Origin: Bacteroidota bacterium
GTDB lineage: Bacteria > Bacteroidota > Ignavibacteria > Palsa-1295
DNA length: 64,000 nucleotides
Assembly: GCA_018266755.1 (NCBI GenBank)
Contig: JAFDZW010000001.1
Coordinates: 1 to 64,000 of the forward strand
Reading direction: 5' to 3'
Part shown: positions 34,723 through 44,500 of the stretch, piece by piece
Numbering within the stretch: position 1 is the first letter of the stretch
How the letters are laid out: the number at the start of each line of letters is the position of its first letter
The notes under the pieces: model-generated
The model's input: the letters and a program-made list of their open reading frames with translations, nothing else
The model's database searches: none
Told to the model about the DNA's origin: nothing
Made by a program: the position numbers and the translations under genes

Positions 34723-36861
34723 TTACTTATAGGGAATAACGTTCTCGACCTGATCGTCGAGTTGGATCTTGTCGATATTTTCAAGATTCCGGACGACCTT
34801 TCCCCAGATCGTGTATCGCGTATCGAGATGCGGTGTCGGGCAGTGCGTAATGAACCACTGCGAGCCCTCGGTGTCTTTTCCGTCTGACGCCATGCCGACC
34901 ATCCCTTCCTCATCGTAGCGAGTCGGCGAGATCTCGGTGCGGATCGCATAGCCTGGTCCGCCGAAGCCGGTTCCGGTTGGGTCACCGGTCTGAATGACGA
35001 AGTTCGGTACGATGCGGTGGAAGTAGTTATTGACGAACAGATATGTACGTGCAAGTTTGAGCATGTTGAGGCATGTCAGTGGCGCGTCGTACGGTAGAAG
35101 CTTCACGAACAGGAAGCCGAACCGCGTCGGCACGAGTAATGTGTCCGGGGCTACTTCGAGAGCTTTCCAGTCGATGGAGTCGTGCGGGATCGTTATCTTG
35201 AGCGTTGGAATGTTCGTTGCTCCGAGCGAGTCGAGTGCCGCGCGTGCGAGTGACGCGATGTGAGCATTACCCCACTTTGTCGCCGCATTAGTATAGACCG
35301 AGCGAACTGCATCGATGAACTCCTTACCCGGTGGCCGCAACGCAGCAACGGCTCCTAACACTGCCGAGATGTGCTCACCATGACTGGCATCGTTGAATTT
35401 CGAGAGGTAATTCAATAGATATGTACTCGCTTCCGTTTTGAACGAATCCACGACGACACGAGGGTCGGCCACCATATCCATCGTTGTCCCGACGATGGCG
35501 GCCATATCTGTTTGGTCGGCAAAACGGATGACGAGATGCCGGTAGGCCGGCACATACTTAAAGCTGTCGAGAAGTTTCCAGTATCCGCTGTCGCGTAGTG
35601 CCAACTGCCACTGTTCATGGAGGCCATCGAGCAAGTAGGGAACATCGACGGCTTCGCTTGCGAACAACCGGCGAAGCAGTACATACATGGCCGCTGTGTC
35701 TCGGTAGTTGCCGACGGCCTTGCTGATGATCGTGCTTACAGCGCGGTTATGGCGCGCGTATTCGTCGGTGATGTCCCGCAGGGCCATACACGAAGTACCG
35801 AAGCGAGCGGCGGTCACGAGCGCGGTTGCGCGGACGATCAGCGGTTTGTCCTCGTAATTGTTTGCACTTGGATTGAAAGTAGCGAACCACTCGATCAGCG
35901 TGACGGAATCGGCCGAAGATACCCTTCCTTCGATGAGCATCCGATCGATTGCATTGAGAGCGGCGATCGCAGCATGCATTGTCACGGTTGTATCATTCGA
36001 CGATTCGGCAACGGCTTTCTTCGCAAGATCGAGCAACCCCGACGGATAATAGGGGAGGCGGGCAATGGCATTCAGTAGGTTCACCTGTACTCGCCACTCG
36101 CTCTCGCTTCGTGCCGCAGTGAGCAGGATCTGTGCAACTTCAGTATTATGAATATTCCCGAGGGCAGTGGCGGCGAACATGCGGCATTCCGGCGACCCGA
36201 CATCACTGAGATATTCTTTGATCACATCAAGATGACGTGCAAGCATTGCCGAGTCGCCACCTCGGACGAGCGAGTAGATGGCATGCCAGCGCGTAGCGGG
36301 ATCCGCTTCGCCGTCGAGCACATGCAGAAGACCGATCGCTTCGTCGGTCATGAGCTTCCGTAACCCGATCTGCGAAAGCCCAAGCGAGACGGAACGGGCA
36401 CGCTCGGGTGATTTCTGTTGCAGTTCGGTCGTGAACAAATTAACGAGCGCCGGGACGGATTCTTTTGTCACCGTGCGACCCAATGCCACCGCAATCTCAT
36501 CGCTGAAGCGCATCGAAGCTACGTCGACGAGCGCCTCATGCGACTTTGCATTGGCCCCAAGCACACCAAGCGCGAATGCGAACGCATCGGTGACGACTGG
36601 TCGGGTCTCCTTTTCGATGCGGGCGATGAGCGCGCCCCGTGCGGAAGAATCACCGATATTCGCGAGGGCGATCGCGGCGCGCGAGGCGGTGTGTTCGTTT
36701 GGAGATTTCAGATACTTGACGATCTCGTCGATGCCCGTACGGCGATCGGCGAGCTCGATAATCTTCTTTTCGTCAGCATTGAACTTCGCACCTTGCGCAA
36801 AGAGCGTTTCGGCGAAGAACATCAGAGCGAATATGAGAACGATACGAGTTGTAACTGTCAT
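34723..36861 (-). CDS. Secreted HEAT-repeat protein with C-terminal cyclophilin-type peptidyl-prolyl isomerase
   Basis: It has 712 residues with a signal peptide (MTVTTRIVLIFALMFFAETLFA-Q). Residues about 35-540 are alpha-solenoid HEAT-like repeats: TASRAAIALANIGDSSARGA, AFAFALGVLGANAKSHEAL, CRMFAATALGNIHNTEVAQI. Residues about 560-712 are a cyclophilin domain, with the catalytic FHRIVPNFVIQTGDPTGTG (Arg of FHR), then GMASDGKDTEGSQWFITHCP and HLDTRYTIWGKVV. This is a periplasmic or outer-membrane-associated foldase in which the solenoid may hold client proteins (inference). The fusion occurs in Bacteroidota and relatives but is not well studied. It is the first gene of a likely unit with pta. 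Confidence 0.85.
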   Translation of the reverse strand: MTVTTRIVLIFALMFFAETLFAQGAKFNADEKKIIELADRRTGIDEIVKYLKSPNEHTASRAAIALANIGDSSARGALIARIEKETRPVVTDAFAFALGVLGANAKSHEALVDVASMRFSDEIAVALGRTVTKESVPALVNLFTTELQQKSPERARSVSLGLSQIGLRKLMTDEAIGLLHVLDGEADPATRWHAIYSLVRGGDSAMLARHLDVIKEYLSDVGSPECRMFAATALGNIHNTEVAQILLTAARSESEWRVQVNLLNAIARLPYYPSGLLDLAKKAVAESSNDTTVTMHAAIAALNAIDRMLIEGRVSSADSVTLIEWFATFNPSANNYEDKPLIVRATALVTAARFGTSCMALRDITDEYARHNRAVSTIISKAVGNYRDTAAMYVLLRRLFASEAVDVPYLLDGLHEQWQLALRDSGYWKLLDSFKYVPAYRHLVIRFADQTDMAAIVGTTMDMVADPRVVVDSFKTEASTYLLNYLSKFNDASHGEHISAVLGAVAALRPPGKEFIDAVRSVYTNAATKWGNAHIASLARAALDSLGATNIPTLKITIPHDSIDWKALEVAPDTLLVPTRFGFLFVKLLPYDAPLTCLNMLKLARTYLFVNNYFHRIVPNFVIQTGDPTGTGFGGPGYAIRTEISPTRYDEEGMVGMASDGKDTEGSQWFITHCPTPHLDTRYTIWGKVVRNLENIDKIQLDDQVENVIPYK

Positions 36862-37028
36862 GGGTCGTTGGTTGTCTGCTGAGAGTCTCGAGTGTCAATT
36901 AATAACAGACACGCAGTTCTCTCCGGCGCAGGTGGTTTATCAACATTTTTTTCAAAATAGTTGATATTCTTTTTTAAAATGTGTTATTTCGCTCGCTTGC
37001 TTCACAAGTGCACCAACAATACGAACGC

Positions 37029-38099
37029 ATGCGCGTCGCGTTACTCGCAAATATCAAACCGCAAGGGCTCGACCTCTGGAATCGTACCGCCGACGGCGGA
37101 GTAGACGATACCTACGCCGAGTGGGATACCTTCGAGACCGTCGATGCCGTTCGCGCAGCGCTGGCAAGCCATCCGGATGTCGAGTGTGAGATCGTCGAGG
37201 CAGTGCCCGAGATCGCGTTGCCACGCCTGATGGTCCGGGCATACGATATCGTCTTTAATATTGCCGAAGGGTTGCATGGCGCCGACCGCGAAGCACAATT
37301 CCCGGCAGTGCTCGAGATGCTTCGCATTCCGTATACCGGCTCCGGTCCGTGGACGCTTGCCACGGCGCTCGATAAGTACCGCACCAAGGAGATCCTTGCG
37401 CAGGGCGGTGTGCCATGCGGACGATTCGCCGTAACGACCGACCGGGCGGCGTCGCTTGCGAATTTGCTCCCGGGGTTAGAGTATCCGGTGGTCGTAAAGC
37501 CGACATCGGAAGGTTCGTCAAAGGGAGTGAAGAATTCGTCGTTCGTCAATACCGACACTGAACTTCGCCGCGAGATCGCCCGCATCATCGCAGAATATGG
37601 CCAGCATGCGATCGTAGAAGAATTTCTTCCCGGCCGCGAGTTCACGGTTGCCGTAATCGGCAACGGACGGGAAGCGCGGGTGCTGCCGATCGTTGAGATT
37701 AAGCTCGGCGAACTTCCGCCCGAGGCGAATGGCATTTATTCGTACGAGGCGAAATGGGTGTACGATACGGCCGAGCATCCGCTCGACATCTTTTCCTGCC
37801 CGGCAGAGACGACGCCAGAACTCACGAAGGAGATATCGGATGTCGTGCTGGCGGCCTACAATACGCTCGGCTGCCGTGACTGGTCGCGGCTCGACGTTCG
37901 TCTTGACCGTCACGGGCATCCGAATATTATTGAAGTCAACCCGCTTCCCGGCATTCTACCCAACCCGGAGGATAACTCCTGCTTCCCGAAGGCCGCGCGT
38001 ACTGCAGGAATGAGTTATAACGAGACGATGCTCGCGGTACTGCGGGCAGGATGTACACGTTACGGTATTGAACTTTCCGTTACCCCGAAAGGCTCTTAG
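37029..38099 (+). CDS. D-alanine-D-alanine ligase-like ATP-grasp enzyme (first copy)
   Basis: It has 356 residues from ATG 37029 (MRVALLANIKPQ). ATP-grasp motifs in order are MLRIPYTGSGPWTLATALDK, YPVVVKPTSEGSSKGV (the Ddl-like KP..EGSS.GV), IVEEFLPGREFTVAVIG, and the Mg-binding tail SRLDVRLDRHGHPNIIEVNP with LPGILPNPEDNSCFP. It is probably a carboxylate-amine ligase that forms a dipeptide-like bond. Bona fide Ddl is possible, but the paired copy 17 bp downstream and the GNAT/KamA neighbours point to a special product. It belongs to a four-gene same-strand cluster. Confidence 0.82.
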   Translation: MRVALLANIKPQGLDLWNRTADGGVDDTYAEWDTFETVDAVRAALASHPDVECEIVEAVPEIALPRLMVRAYDIVFNIAEGLHGADREAQFPAVLEMLRIPYTGSGPWTLATALDKYRTKEILAQGGVPCGRFAVTTDRAASLANLLPGLEYPVVVKPTSEGSSKGVKNSSFVNTDTELRREIARIIAEYGQHAIVEEFLPGREFTVAVIGNGREARVLPIVEIKLGELPPEANGIYSYEAKWVYDTAEHPLDIFSCPAETTPELTKEISDVVLAAYNTLGCRDWSRLDVRLDRHGHPNIIEVNPLPGILPNPEDNSCFPKAARTAGMSYNETMLAVLRAGCTRYGIELSVTPKGS

Positions 38100-38116
38100 T
38101 TTCGATCATACGCCTC

Positions 38117-39178
38117 ATGCGATTCGCCCTTATTTATAATGAGCCGAAGCACACCGAGCCCGAGCAACACTGGCTCTCGAAGTCGGGCACGCAGCTTTCG
38201 GAGGATTTCCGCGATGCATCCGAGTTTGGCGTGCTCGAAGAGATCGAGGGGATCGCAGCCGCGCTTCGCGAAGGCGGTCACACGGTGACGATCTTCTCCG
38301 TGGATGACGACGTCGAGCGGCTTGTGTCATTCCTCGAGAACGAACGGCCGGAGGCGATCTTCAATTTGTGCGAATCGGTACTCGGTCGTGCCGATCTGGA
38401 GATGTGCATTGCGGGTGTCTATGATCTGTTCGGCATTCCGTATACCGGCGCCGGTACGATGGCGCTTGGCATCGCGCTCAACAAAGCAGTATCGAAAGCG
38501 ATCTTCGAAGCCAACGGCATCCCGACGCCGAGATTCCGGGCCTTTGAACCCGGAGAATTGCCCGCCGATGACAATGTCCTTACCTTCCCGCTGATCGTAA
38601 AGCCGTTGCGCGAAGATGCGAGCATCGGCATCGATAATAACTCGATCGTGAACGATCATCCGTCGCTTCGCGAGCGTGTCGGATTCGTTCATCGTGAGTT
38701 CGTGCAGCCCGCACTCGTCGAAGAATATATCGACGGACGAGAGTTGAATGTCGCTGTGCTTGCCGACGAGCACGGTGTGTTCAAGGCGCTTCCGATCTCC
38801 GAGATCACCTTCGACGCACTCCCGCCCGGCAACCCGCGCATCGTGAGTTACGAAGCGAAGTGGGTCGAAGAGTCGCCATTGTATAAAACAACGATCCCGC
38901 AATGTCCGGCAAATGTGAGCGACGATGTCGCGACACGCGCACGCTTGATCGCCCTGAAGGCCGCGCAGGCCGTGGGGTTGCGCGACTATGGCCGCATCGA
39001 CATGCGCTTACGCGATGACGGAGCGCTCTTCGTGCTCGAAGCGAATCCGAACCCGGACATCTCACTCGACGCAGGGTTCATGCGCGCATGTCAGACAAGC
39101 GGACTCACGCACACGGATGCGATCAATCGAATCGCATCGCAGGCCGTCGCACGCTTCGCCGCTTCGAGGAGGTTATGA
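38117..39178 (+). CDS. D-alanine-D-alanine ligase-like ATP-grasp enzyme (second copy)
   Basis: It has 353 residues and lies 17 bp after the first copy. Motifs are FGIPYTGAGTMALGIALNKA, FPLIVKPLREDASIGIDNNS (KP..ED.S.GI), LVEEYIDGRELNVAVLADE, and the Mg-binding YGRIDMRLRDDGALFVLEAN followed by PNPDIS. It shares the fold and overall order with copy 1, but its N-terminal part and motif details differ strongly (EDASIGI versus EGSSKGV, and LEANPNPDIS versus IEVNPLPGIL). The two probably catalyse successive or different ligations rather than being redundant. The substrate is unknown. Confidence 0.8.
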   Translation: MRFALIYNEPKHTEPEQHWLSKSGTQLSEDFRDASEFGVLEEIEGIAAALREGGHTVTIFSVDDDVERLVSFLENERPEAIFNLCESVLGRADLEMCIAGVYDLFGIPYTGAGTMALGIALNKAVSKAIFEANGIPTPRFRAFEPGELPADDNVLTFPLIVKPLREDASIGIDNNSIVNDHPSLRERVGFVHREFVQPALVEEYIDGRELNVAVLADEHGVFKALPISEITFDALPPGNPRIVSYEAKWVEESPLYKTTIPQCPANVSDDVATRARLIALKAAQAVGLRDYGRIDMRLRDDGALFVLEANPNPDISLDAGFMRACQTSGLTHTDAINRIASQAVARFAASRRL

Positions 39179-39208
39179 TCGACTGCGCGAAAAAAAGTCG
39201 CGCTCGGA

Positions 39209-39240
39209 TTTGCATTCCAAAATTTGTTTTCGTATTTTTG
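39209..39240 (+). promoter_or_regulatory. Promoter inside the ATP-grasp/GNAT gap
   Basis: TTTG (39209-39212), 20-nt spacer, TATTTTTG (39233-39240): a full match to the Bacteroidota consensus. Transcription would start close to the ATG of a 25-codon frame at 39246. Confidence 0.7.
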
Positions 39241-39245
39241 TAACA

Positions 39246-39323
39246 ATGAAGAACAATTCACGAATTATTCTTCGTGACGAGTTCTTTAAACTGTTGCGTT
39301 CATTCCGTCATCGAACAAGTTGA
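39246..39323 (+). CDS. Possible 25-residue leader peptide
   Basis: ATG 39246 begins a frame of 25 codons (MKNNSRIILRDEFFKLLRS, then FRHRTS, stop at 39321). It starts 5 nt past a strong promoter -7 box, so it would be at the very 5' end of the transcript for the GNAT and KamA genes. It is Arg- and Phe-rich. It is in a different frame from the GNAT gene, which begins 33 nt after its stop. It may be a leader peptide or chance. Confidence 0.3.
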   Translation: MKNNSRIILRDEFFKLLRSFRHRTS

Positions 39324-39356
39324 TCGTCTGACGAGAAGCGCGAATCTCTTTCGACG

Positions 39357-39845
39357 ATGATCCGACCAGCCACTACTCACGATCGAAGCGCAGTGACCGA
39401 GATCGTGAAGGCGACCGGAAATTTCAGCGATGACGAGATCGCGATCGCAAACGAGCTCATTGATATCTTTCTGACGCAACCCGAGCAGCGCGATTACTTC
39501 GCGTACGTCTTCGATGAGAACGGCCGAGCGGCCGGTTTCCTGATCGTCGGACCGACGCCAGCGACGACCGGTACGTACGATATGTACTGGATTGCCGTGC
39601 ATCCGGACTTCCACGGACGAGGCATCGCTCAGGCGCTCGATCGGTTTGCGGAAGATTTCGTGAAAGAACGTGGCGGCTATTGGCTCATTGCCGAAACAAG
39701 CGGCCAACCGTCGTACGAACGAACCCGGGGCTTTTATCAGAAGCAAGGATACCGGACGATCTCACGAATTGCAGATTATTATAAACCTGGGGACGACCTC
39801 ATCGTCTTTGGGAAGCGGCTCGACGGAGGAAAATACGAGCGATGA
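39357..39845 (+). CDS. GNAT-family N-acetyltransferase
   Basis: It has 162 residues. The acetyl-CoA loop is in YWIAVHPDFHGRGIAQALDR (motif A, with the H-x-x-x-x-G-R-G-I-A form of Q/R-x-x-G-x-G/A). Motif B is TSGQPSYERTRGFYQKQGYR. The neighbours suggest an amine substrate; KamA next to it makes a beta-amino acid, so acetylation of a beta-lysine or of the ATP-grasp product is likely (inference). It is shorter than the archaeal beta-lysine acetyltransferase AblB as I recall it (about 270 residues), so it is not called AblB. A plausible promoter is 117-148 bp upstream. Confidence 0.85.
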   Translation: MIRPATTHDRSAVTEIVKATGNFSDDEIAIANELIDIFLTQPEQRDYFAYVFDENGRAAGFLIVGPTPATTGTYDMYWIAVHPDFHGRGIAQALDRFAEDFVKERGGYWLIAETSGQPSYERTRGFYQKQGYRTISRIADYYKPGDDLIVFGKRLDGGKYER

Positions 39846-39848
39846 GAT

Positions 39849-39887
39849 ATGAACTATGAAGGTTCACGTAGTGCATTCATAGTTCAT
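39849..39887. repeat. Inverted repeat hairpin between GNAT and KamA genes
   Basis: ATGAACTATGAA / TTCATAGTTCAT is a 12-bp perfect inverted repeat with a 15-nt loop. A second GTTCATAGTTC follows (39889-39899). This looks like a tandem-plus-inverted ACTATGAA motif. It may be an attenuating hairpin, but there is no T-run. Confidence 0.5.
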
Positions 39888-39932
39888 CGTTCATAGTTCT
39901 TATTTTCACAACCACCCGCCGTGCTCTCCGAG

Positions 39933-41096
39933 ATGTCGGAAGCAATGGCACGAAAAGGATACGACATGGAATACTGGCAACAGCTGTTGCGTGACAGCGT
40001 CGAAACAAAAGAACAGTTGGTAGAACGCTTCGGCATCAAAGCCGAAGTAGCCGATTCGCTCAACGAGTTCTTCCAAACACGCATCAATCCCTACTACCTA
40101 TCACTCATTCGCCACAAAGGCGACCCGATCTGGCTCCAGAGCGTGCCGGACGAGGCGGAGCTTGCGGATATTGACGCACCTGACGATCCGCTGAATGAGG
40201 ATGGGATGAGTCCGGTGCCCTCGATTACGCATCGCTACCCCGACCGCGTACTCTTCCTTGTCACGAGCCAATGCTCGATGTACTGTCGTTTTTGCACGCG
40301 CAAGCGAAAAGTCGGCGATTCATCGAAGATATCGATGAAGTATATCCAAGAGGGGCTCGACTACATCGCCGCACATCCCGAGGTCCGCGACGTCATCCTC
40401 TCGGGCGGCGATCCGCTGACGCTCACAGACTTTATGCTCGAGAAAGTCCTGAAAGGACTTCGCGAGATCCCACATGTCGAGATCATCCGGCTCGGAACGA
40501 AGATTCCGTGCGTGTTGCCACAGCGCGTTACGCCGAAGCTCTGCGACATGATCAAGAAATATCACCCGATCTACGTCAATACCCACTTCAATCATCCGTG
40601 GGAATGCACTCCGGAAGCCAAGCAAGCCTGTGAAATGCTTGCTGATGCGGGGTGTCCGGTTGGCAACCAGATGGTGCTCATGAAGGGTGTGAACGACGAC
40701 CCAATGGTGGTTCGCGAGCTGATGCAAAAGCTGCTGGCTATGCGAGTTCGCCCCTACTATATATATCAGGCTGATATCACGAAGGGCGCGAATCATTTTC
40801 GTACCCCCGTGCGCGTGGGGCTGGAGATTATGGACAAGCTGCGCGGCTGGACAAGCGGCCTTGCCATTCCGCACTATGTCATCGACGCTCCGGGCGGCGG
40901 TGGCAAGATTCCAATCCTACCCAACTATGTCGTCAGTCACGACGAAAATACATGGGTATTGCGAAATTATAAGTACGACATCTATTCATATCCTGACGTC
41001 CCCGAGGACAAGCCCAAGCCGCCGGTGCGGCGCAAGCCGATCCGGGCACCACGGAAAAAGAAGGTGTTCGCACAGAAGAAAGCTTCAAACGATTGA
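39933..41096 (+). CDS. kamA: KamA-family radical-SAM aminomutase (lysine 2,3-aminomutase-like)
   Basis: It has 387 residues from ATG 39933; a GTG at 39921 and ATG 39945 are alternatives. The radical-SAM cluster motif is QCSMYCRFCTRKRKVG (CxxxCxxC). Other family signatures are DVILSGGDPLTLTD, RLGTKIPCVLPQRVTPKL, YVNTHFNHPWECTPEA and YYIYQADITKGANHFRT, with VIDAPGGGGKIPILPNYV (PLP-binding Lys). The Asp in QAD and in VIDAPGGGGK match those that bind the side-chain amino group in lysine 2,3-aminomutase, as I recall, whereas glutamate 2,3-aminomutase has Lys and Asn there. This favours L-lysine to L-beta-lysine. The C-terminal tail is basic (KPIRAPRKKKVFAQKK). Confidence 0.85.
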   Translation: MSEAMARKGYDMEYWQQLLRDSVETKEQLVERFGIKAEVADSLNEFFQTRINPYYLSLIRHKGDPIWLQSVPDEAELADIDAPDDPLNEDGMSPVPSITHRYPDRVLFLVTSQCSMYCRFCTRKRKVGDSSKISMKYIQEGLDYIAAHPEVRDVILSGGDPLTLTDFMLEKVLKGLREIPHVEIIRLGTKIPCVLPQRVTPKLCDMIKKYHPIYVNTHFNHPWECTPEAKQACEMLADAGCPVGNQMVLMKGVNDDPMVVRELMQKLLAMRVRPYYIYQADITKGANHFRTPVRVGLEIMDKLRGWTSGLAIPHYVIDAPGGGGKIPILPNYVVSHDENTWVLRNYKYDIYSYPDVPEDKPKPPVRRKPIRAPRKKKVFAQKKASND

Positions 41097-41103
41097 TCGG
41101 CAC

Positions 41104-41138
41104 GGCCGCCTCGGGAACGGGGCGGCCTGTGTTTTTTT
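41104..41138 (+). terminator. Intrinsic terminator after kamA
   Basis: GGCCGCC-tcgggaacgg-GGCGGCC forms a 7-bp GC stem followed by TGTG and a T-run ending at 41138. It ends the ligase/GNAT/KamA cluster. Confidence 0.88.
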
Positions 41139-41535
41139 ATGTAGCCTTTGGAAGATACGCTAGTGTTAATCGTGCAAATCTATGTCTCCGAAGGTGTAAC
41201 TATTGGGAAGTCCCGAAGTTAGTAATGGAGTCTTAAAGCATTTGCGCGAACGCGTACATGCCGCCCCAAAACCGAGCGACGTCGTTAAAGAATGTTTGGT
41301 GTGGTAATTAGTTGTAATATATGAGCTTGGGCTGCGTCGACCGTTTCGGTGTTGTTAATTTTTTGTGATTTCCTTGGAGTCAGGAAAAAATTGTGGTATA
41401 TTTACACTTTAGAATTCCCTACGTGGAATCCTGCGCTTTACTTGTGCTCGGTTATGGGCGCACTTCAGCACGATCCACGTCCCCTGGACCCAGGAATTAA
41501 AAAAGTTTGAGTACAACAATACAACTGTGATAAAT
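41139..41535. other. Gene-free 5' region of the first fibre-like gene
   Basis: About 400 bp without a gene. It holds a promoter at 41374-41404 and a transcribed leader with two short hairpins: ATTCC-ctacgt-GGAAT and CCTGG-ac-CCAGG near 41490. The sequence upstream of 41370 shows nothing I can name. Confidence 0.5.
41374..41404 (+). promoter_or_regulatory. Promoter of the first fibre-like gene
   Basis: TTG (41374-41376), a 20-nt spacer and TATATTTA (41397-41404) differ from the TAnnTTTG consensus only in the last base. The spacing equals that of the promoters before the genes at 54755 and 57718. Confidence 0.55.
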
Positions 41536-44500
41536 ATGAGACGTATCAACAAAATCGCGCTTGCATTGCTAGGCCTAGCAATCGCATCCTCGAGTTCGTT
41601 CGCTCAGACCAGCCCGCGCGTTTTCGGCGCAGGCGAGCTGAAGTTGGACGATGGTAGCGGTAATAACGTTTACCTTTCGACGAAGACCGGTACCCTCGGT
41701 ATCGACGCGTCGGGTAACGTGATCCCCGGTGTGCAGACCTTCCCAAGCAACTGCGCATTGTTGGACCTGACCTCCACAACGAAAGGCTTCTTGACGCCCC
41801 GCATGACGACGGCGCAGGAGCTCGCAATTTGTGGCGGCACTCCGAACGAAGGTTTGATCGTCTATAATACGACGACCCACACCCTCGATATCTATAATGG
41901 TATCAGCTGGGGCGCGGTCAGCGGTTGGAATCTTACCGGTAATACGCTTCCCGCAGCGGGCGGCGGCACCGGTGTCGGCCAGAATTTTATCGGTACACTC
42001 AACGGACAGGACTTCGTCATCGCGACGAACGTCGGTGTTGCAGGTTCGGGTGCCGGTGAGCGCATTCGCGTAACGAGCAGTGGTAATGTCGGTATCAGCG
42101 CTACGGGTAGCGCCTTCACGCCGGCGAAGCTTTTCAACGTTGACGGTACGGCTGGAACGGCAAACGTTCGCCTCGCTTCGTTGAGCGGCGCTCCGCTTCT
42201 TGTGCCGGCGCTGAATCTTGCAAACGACGGTATCACGATCGCGGGCATCAATGGTGACCTGTTGAAGTACGATGCCGCAACGGTCGTCGGTACGGTAGCG
42301 TGGCTCCGCACGGGCAACACGGTGCTCGATGGTAACAATACGCTTGGTACGATCAACGATATCACGATCAATATCAAGACAAACAATACCACTCGCGTCA
42401 CGATCGGCAATAGTGCTTCGGCAAATGCAGTAACGATCACCGGTAACGAAACCATCAATGGTAACGATCAGGTGAACGGTACGCTCTCGAGCACAGGCAA
42501 CACAACGCTCGGCACGAACGCTGCTACGACGAACAGCCTCGGTAATACCGGCGCTTCGACGAACAACATCGGTAACGGTGCTGGCGCGACGAACAACATC
42601 GGTAACGGCGGCGGCGCAACGAGCAACACCTTCGGTGCAACCGCGAACCTCAATAACTTTGGTAACGGCGCGGTGAACAACCAGTACGGTAATGCCGCTG
42701 GTACGAACCTCTTCGGTACGAATGCGACGACCAATAACATGGGAACGTCGGGTACGTCGACGAACAATATCCTCGGTGCAACGAACATCAACGTGACGGG
42801 CGGCAATGCGACGAACATCGCAACGACGGCCGCTGCGACGACGAGCATCGGTGTGACTGCCGGTACGAACAATATTGCTGGCGCAACCAATATCAACACC
42901 GGTGGCGCAGCAACGACCAACATCAACACCTTTGCAGGTGGCGGCGCAGTCAATATCGGTGGTACGACCCACACAGGTGCCATCTCGATCGCTGCAAACA
43001 CGGGTTCGGCAATCACTCTCGATGTTGCGAATACGGCAAACAATCTTATCGCGAACAACATCAACCAGGATAACAGCACGGTTAACCTCTTGACCCTCAC
43101 GGGCGTCAATAGCGGTAACGTCCGCACCCGTACCCTCAGCGGTATCATCACGGGTTCGAACGGCGTGGATGTGACCTGGAATGGCACGACCTTCGATGCG
43201 CATCTTGCTCCGGATAATGCAACGGTGCTCTTCGCAAATAACCGTTTCATCAACACGAACGCAAGCACGCTTTCGATCACGAGCGGTAATCCGGGCACAA
43301 CGGTGCTCTTCACGGCTGCTGGTAACACCGTCAATGTGAATAACGCCGTTGCCGGTACGACCAACATCGGAAACGTTGCTGGTTCGACCAACCAGATCGG
43401 TAGTTCGGCAACGTTGAACCAGGTCGGCAATTCCGCGGCAACGAACCAGTTCGGCAACAACGCGACGAGCAACAATTTCGGTAACGTTGCCAATACGAAC
43501 CAGTTCGGTGAAAACGCAACCGGCAACGAATTCGGCGTTTCTAATTCGGCCGCTAACGTCACCAACGCGATCGGTTCGAACACCAACACGGGTAATGTGA
43601 CCAACAATATCGGCAATCGTGCCGGTGCTGGCGCAGTTACGACCAATATCGGTACTGTGGGTACCACCGCGATTAACATCGGTAGCACCGGTGCCGGTGG
43701 AAATGTTTCGATCTCTGCATCGAACGGTCACCCCATCACGATCGACGTTGCAAATACAGCGAATAACCTCGTCGCGAACAATATCAATCAGGACAATACG
43801 ACGGTTAACCTGCTCACGCTTACGGGCGTTAATAGCGGCAATGTCCGTACCCGCTCGCTCAGCGGCATCATTACCGGTTCGAACGGTGTGGATGTGTCCT
43901 GGAACGGTGTTACGTTCGATGCGCACCTCGCTGCGAACAACTCGACGGTACTCTTCGCGAGCGATCGTTTCATCAATACCAATGCTAGCACGCTGCACAT
44001 CACGAGCGGCGGCCCGGCCGGTACAGATTTCGCTACGTTCGCAGGCACGACCATCGGCCTCAACAATACGGCTGTTGGTACCAACAATATCGGTTTCACT
44101 GGCGGTACGAACACCATCGCCGGTAACACGACGATCAATAACAACGTCAACAATACGACGCAGATCAATACCGGTACCAGCACGGGTGCTGTGACGATCG
44201 GTGCAGATAATGTCGGCGCTACGACGAATATTCAGTCGCGCACGACGAGCATCGGCACGAACTCTGCTTCGCAGACGGTCAATGTTGGCACGAGTGGCAT
44301 TGTCAATGTGCAGGGCGCTCCGGTTAATATTAACCAGGCCGGCGCAGGTGCAACGAACATCAACCGCACGGGTACGGGTGCTACGAGCATCGGTAATACG
44401 ACGGGTGGTTCGAACTTCACTGGTCGCGTCACGCTCAACGCTTCGACACCGATCAATGACGGTGCTTCGGACGGTACAAGCAATCAGGTGCTCCACTCGA

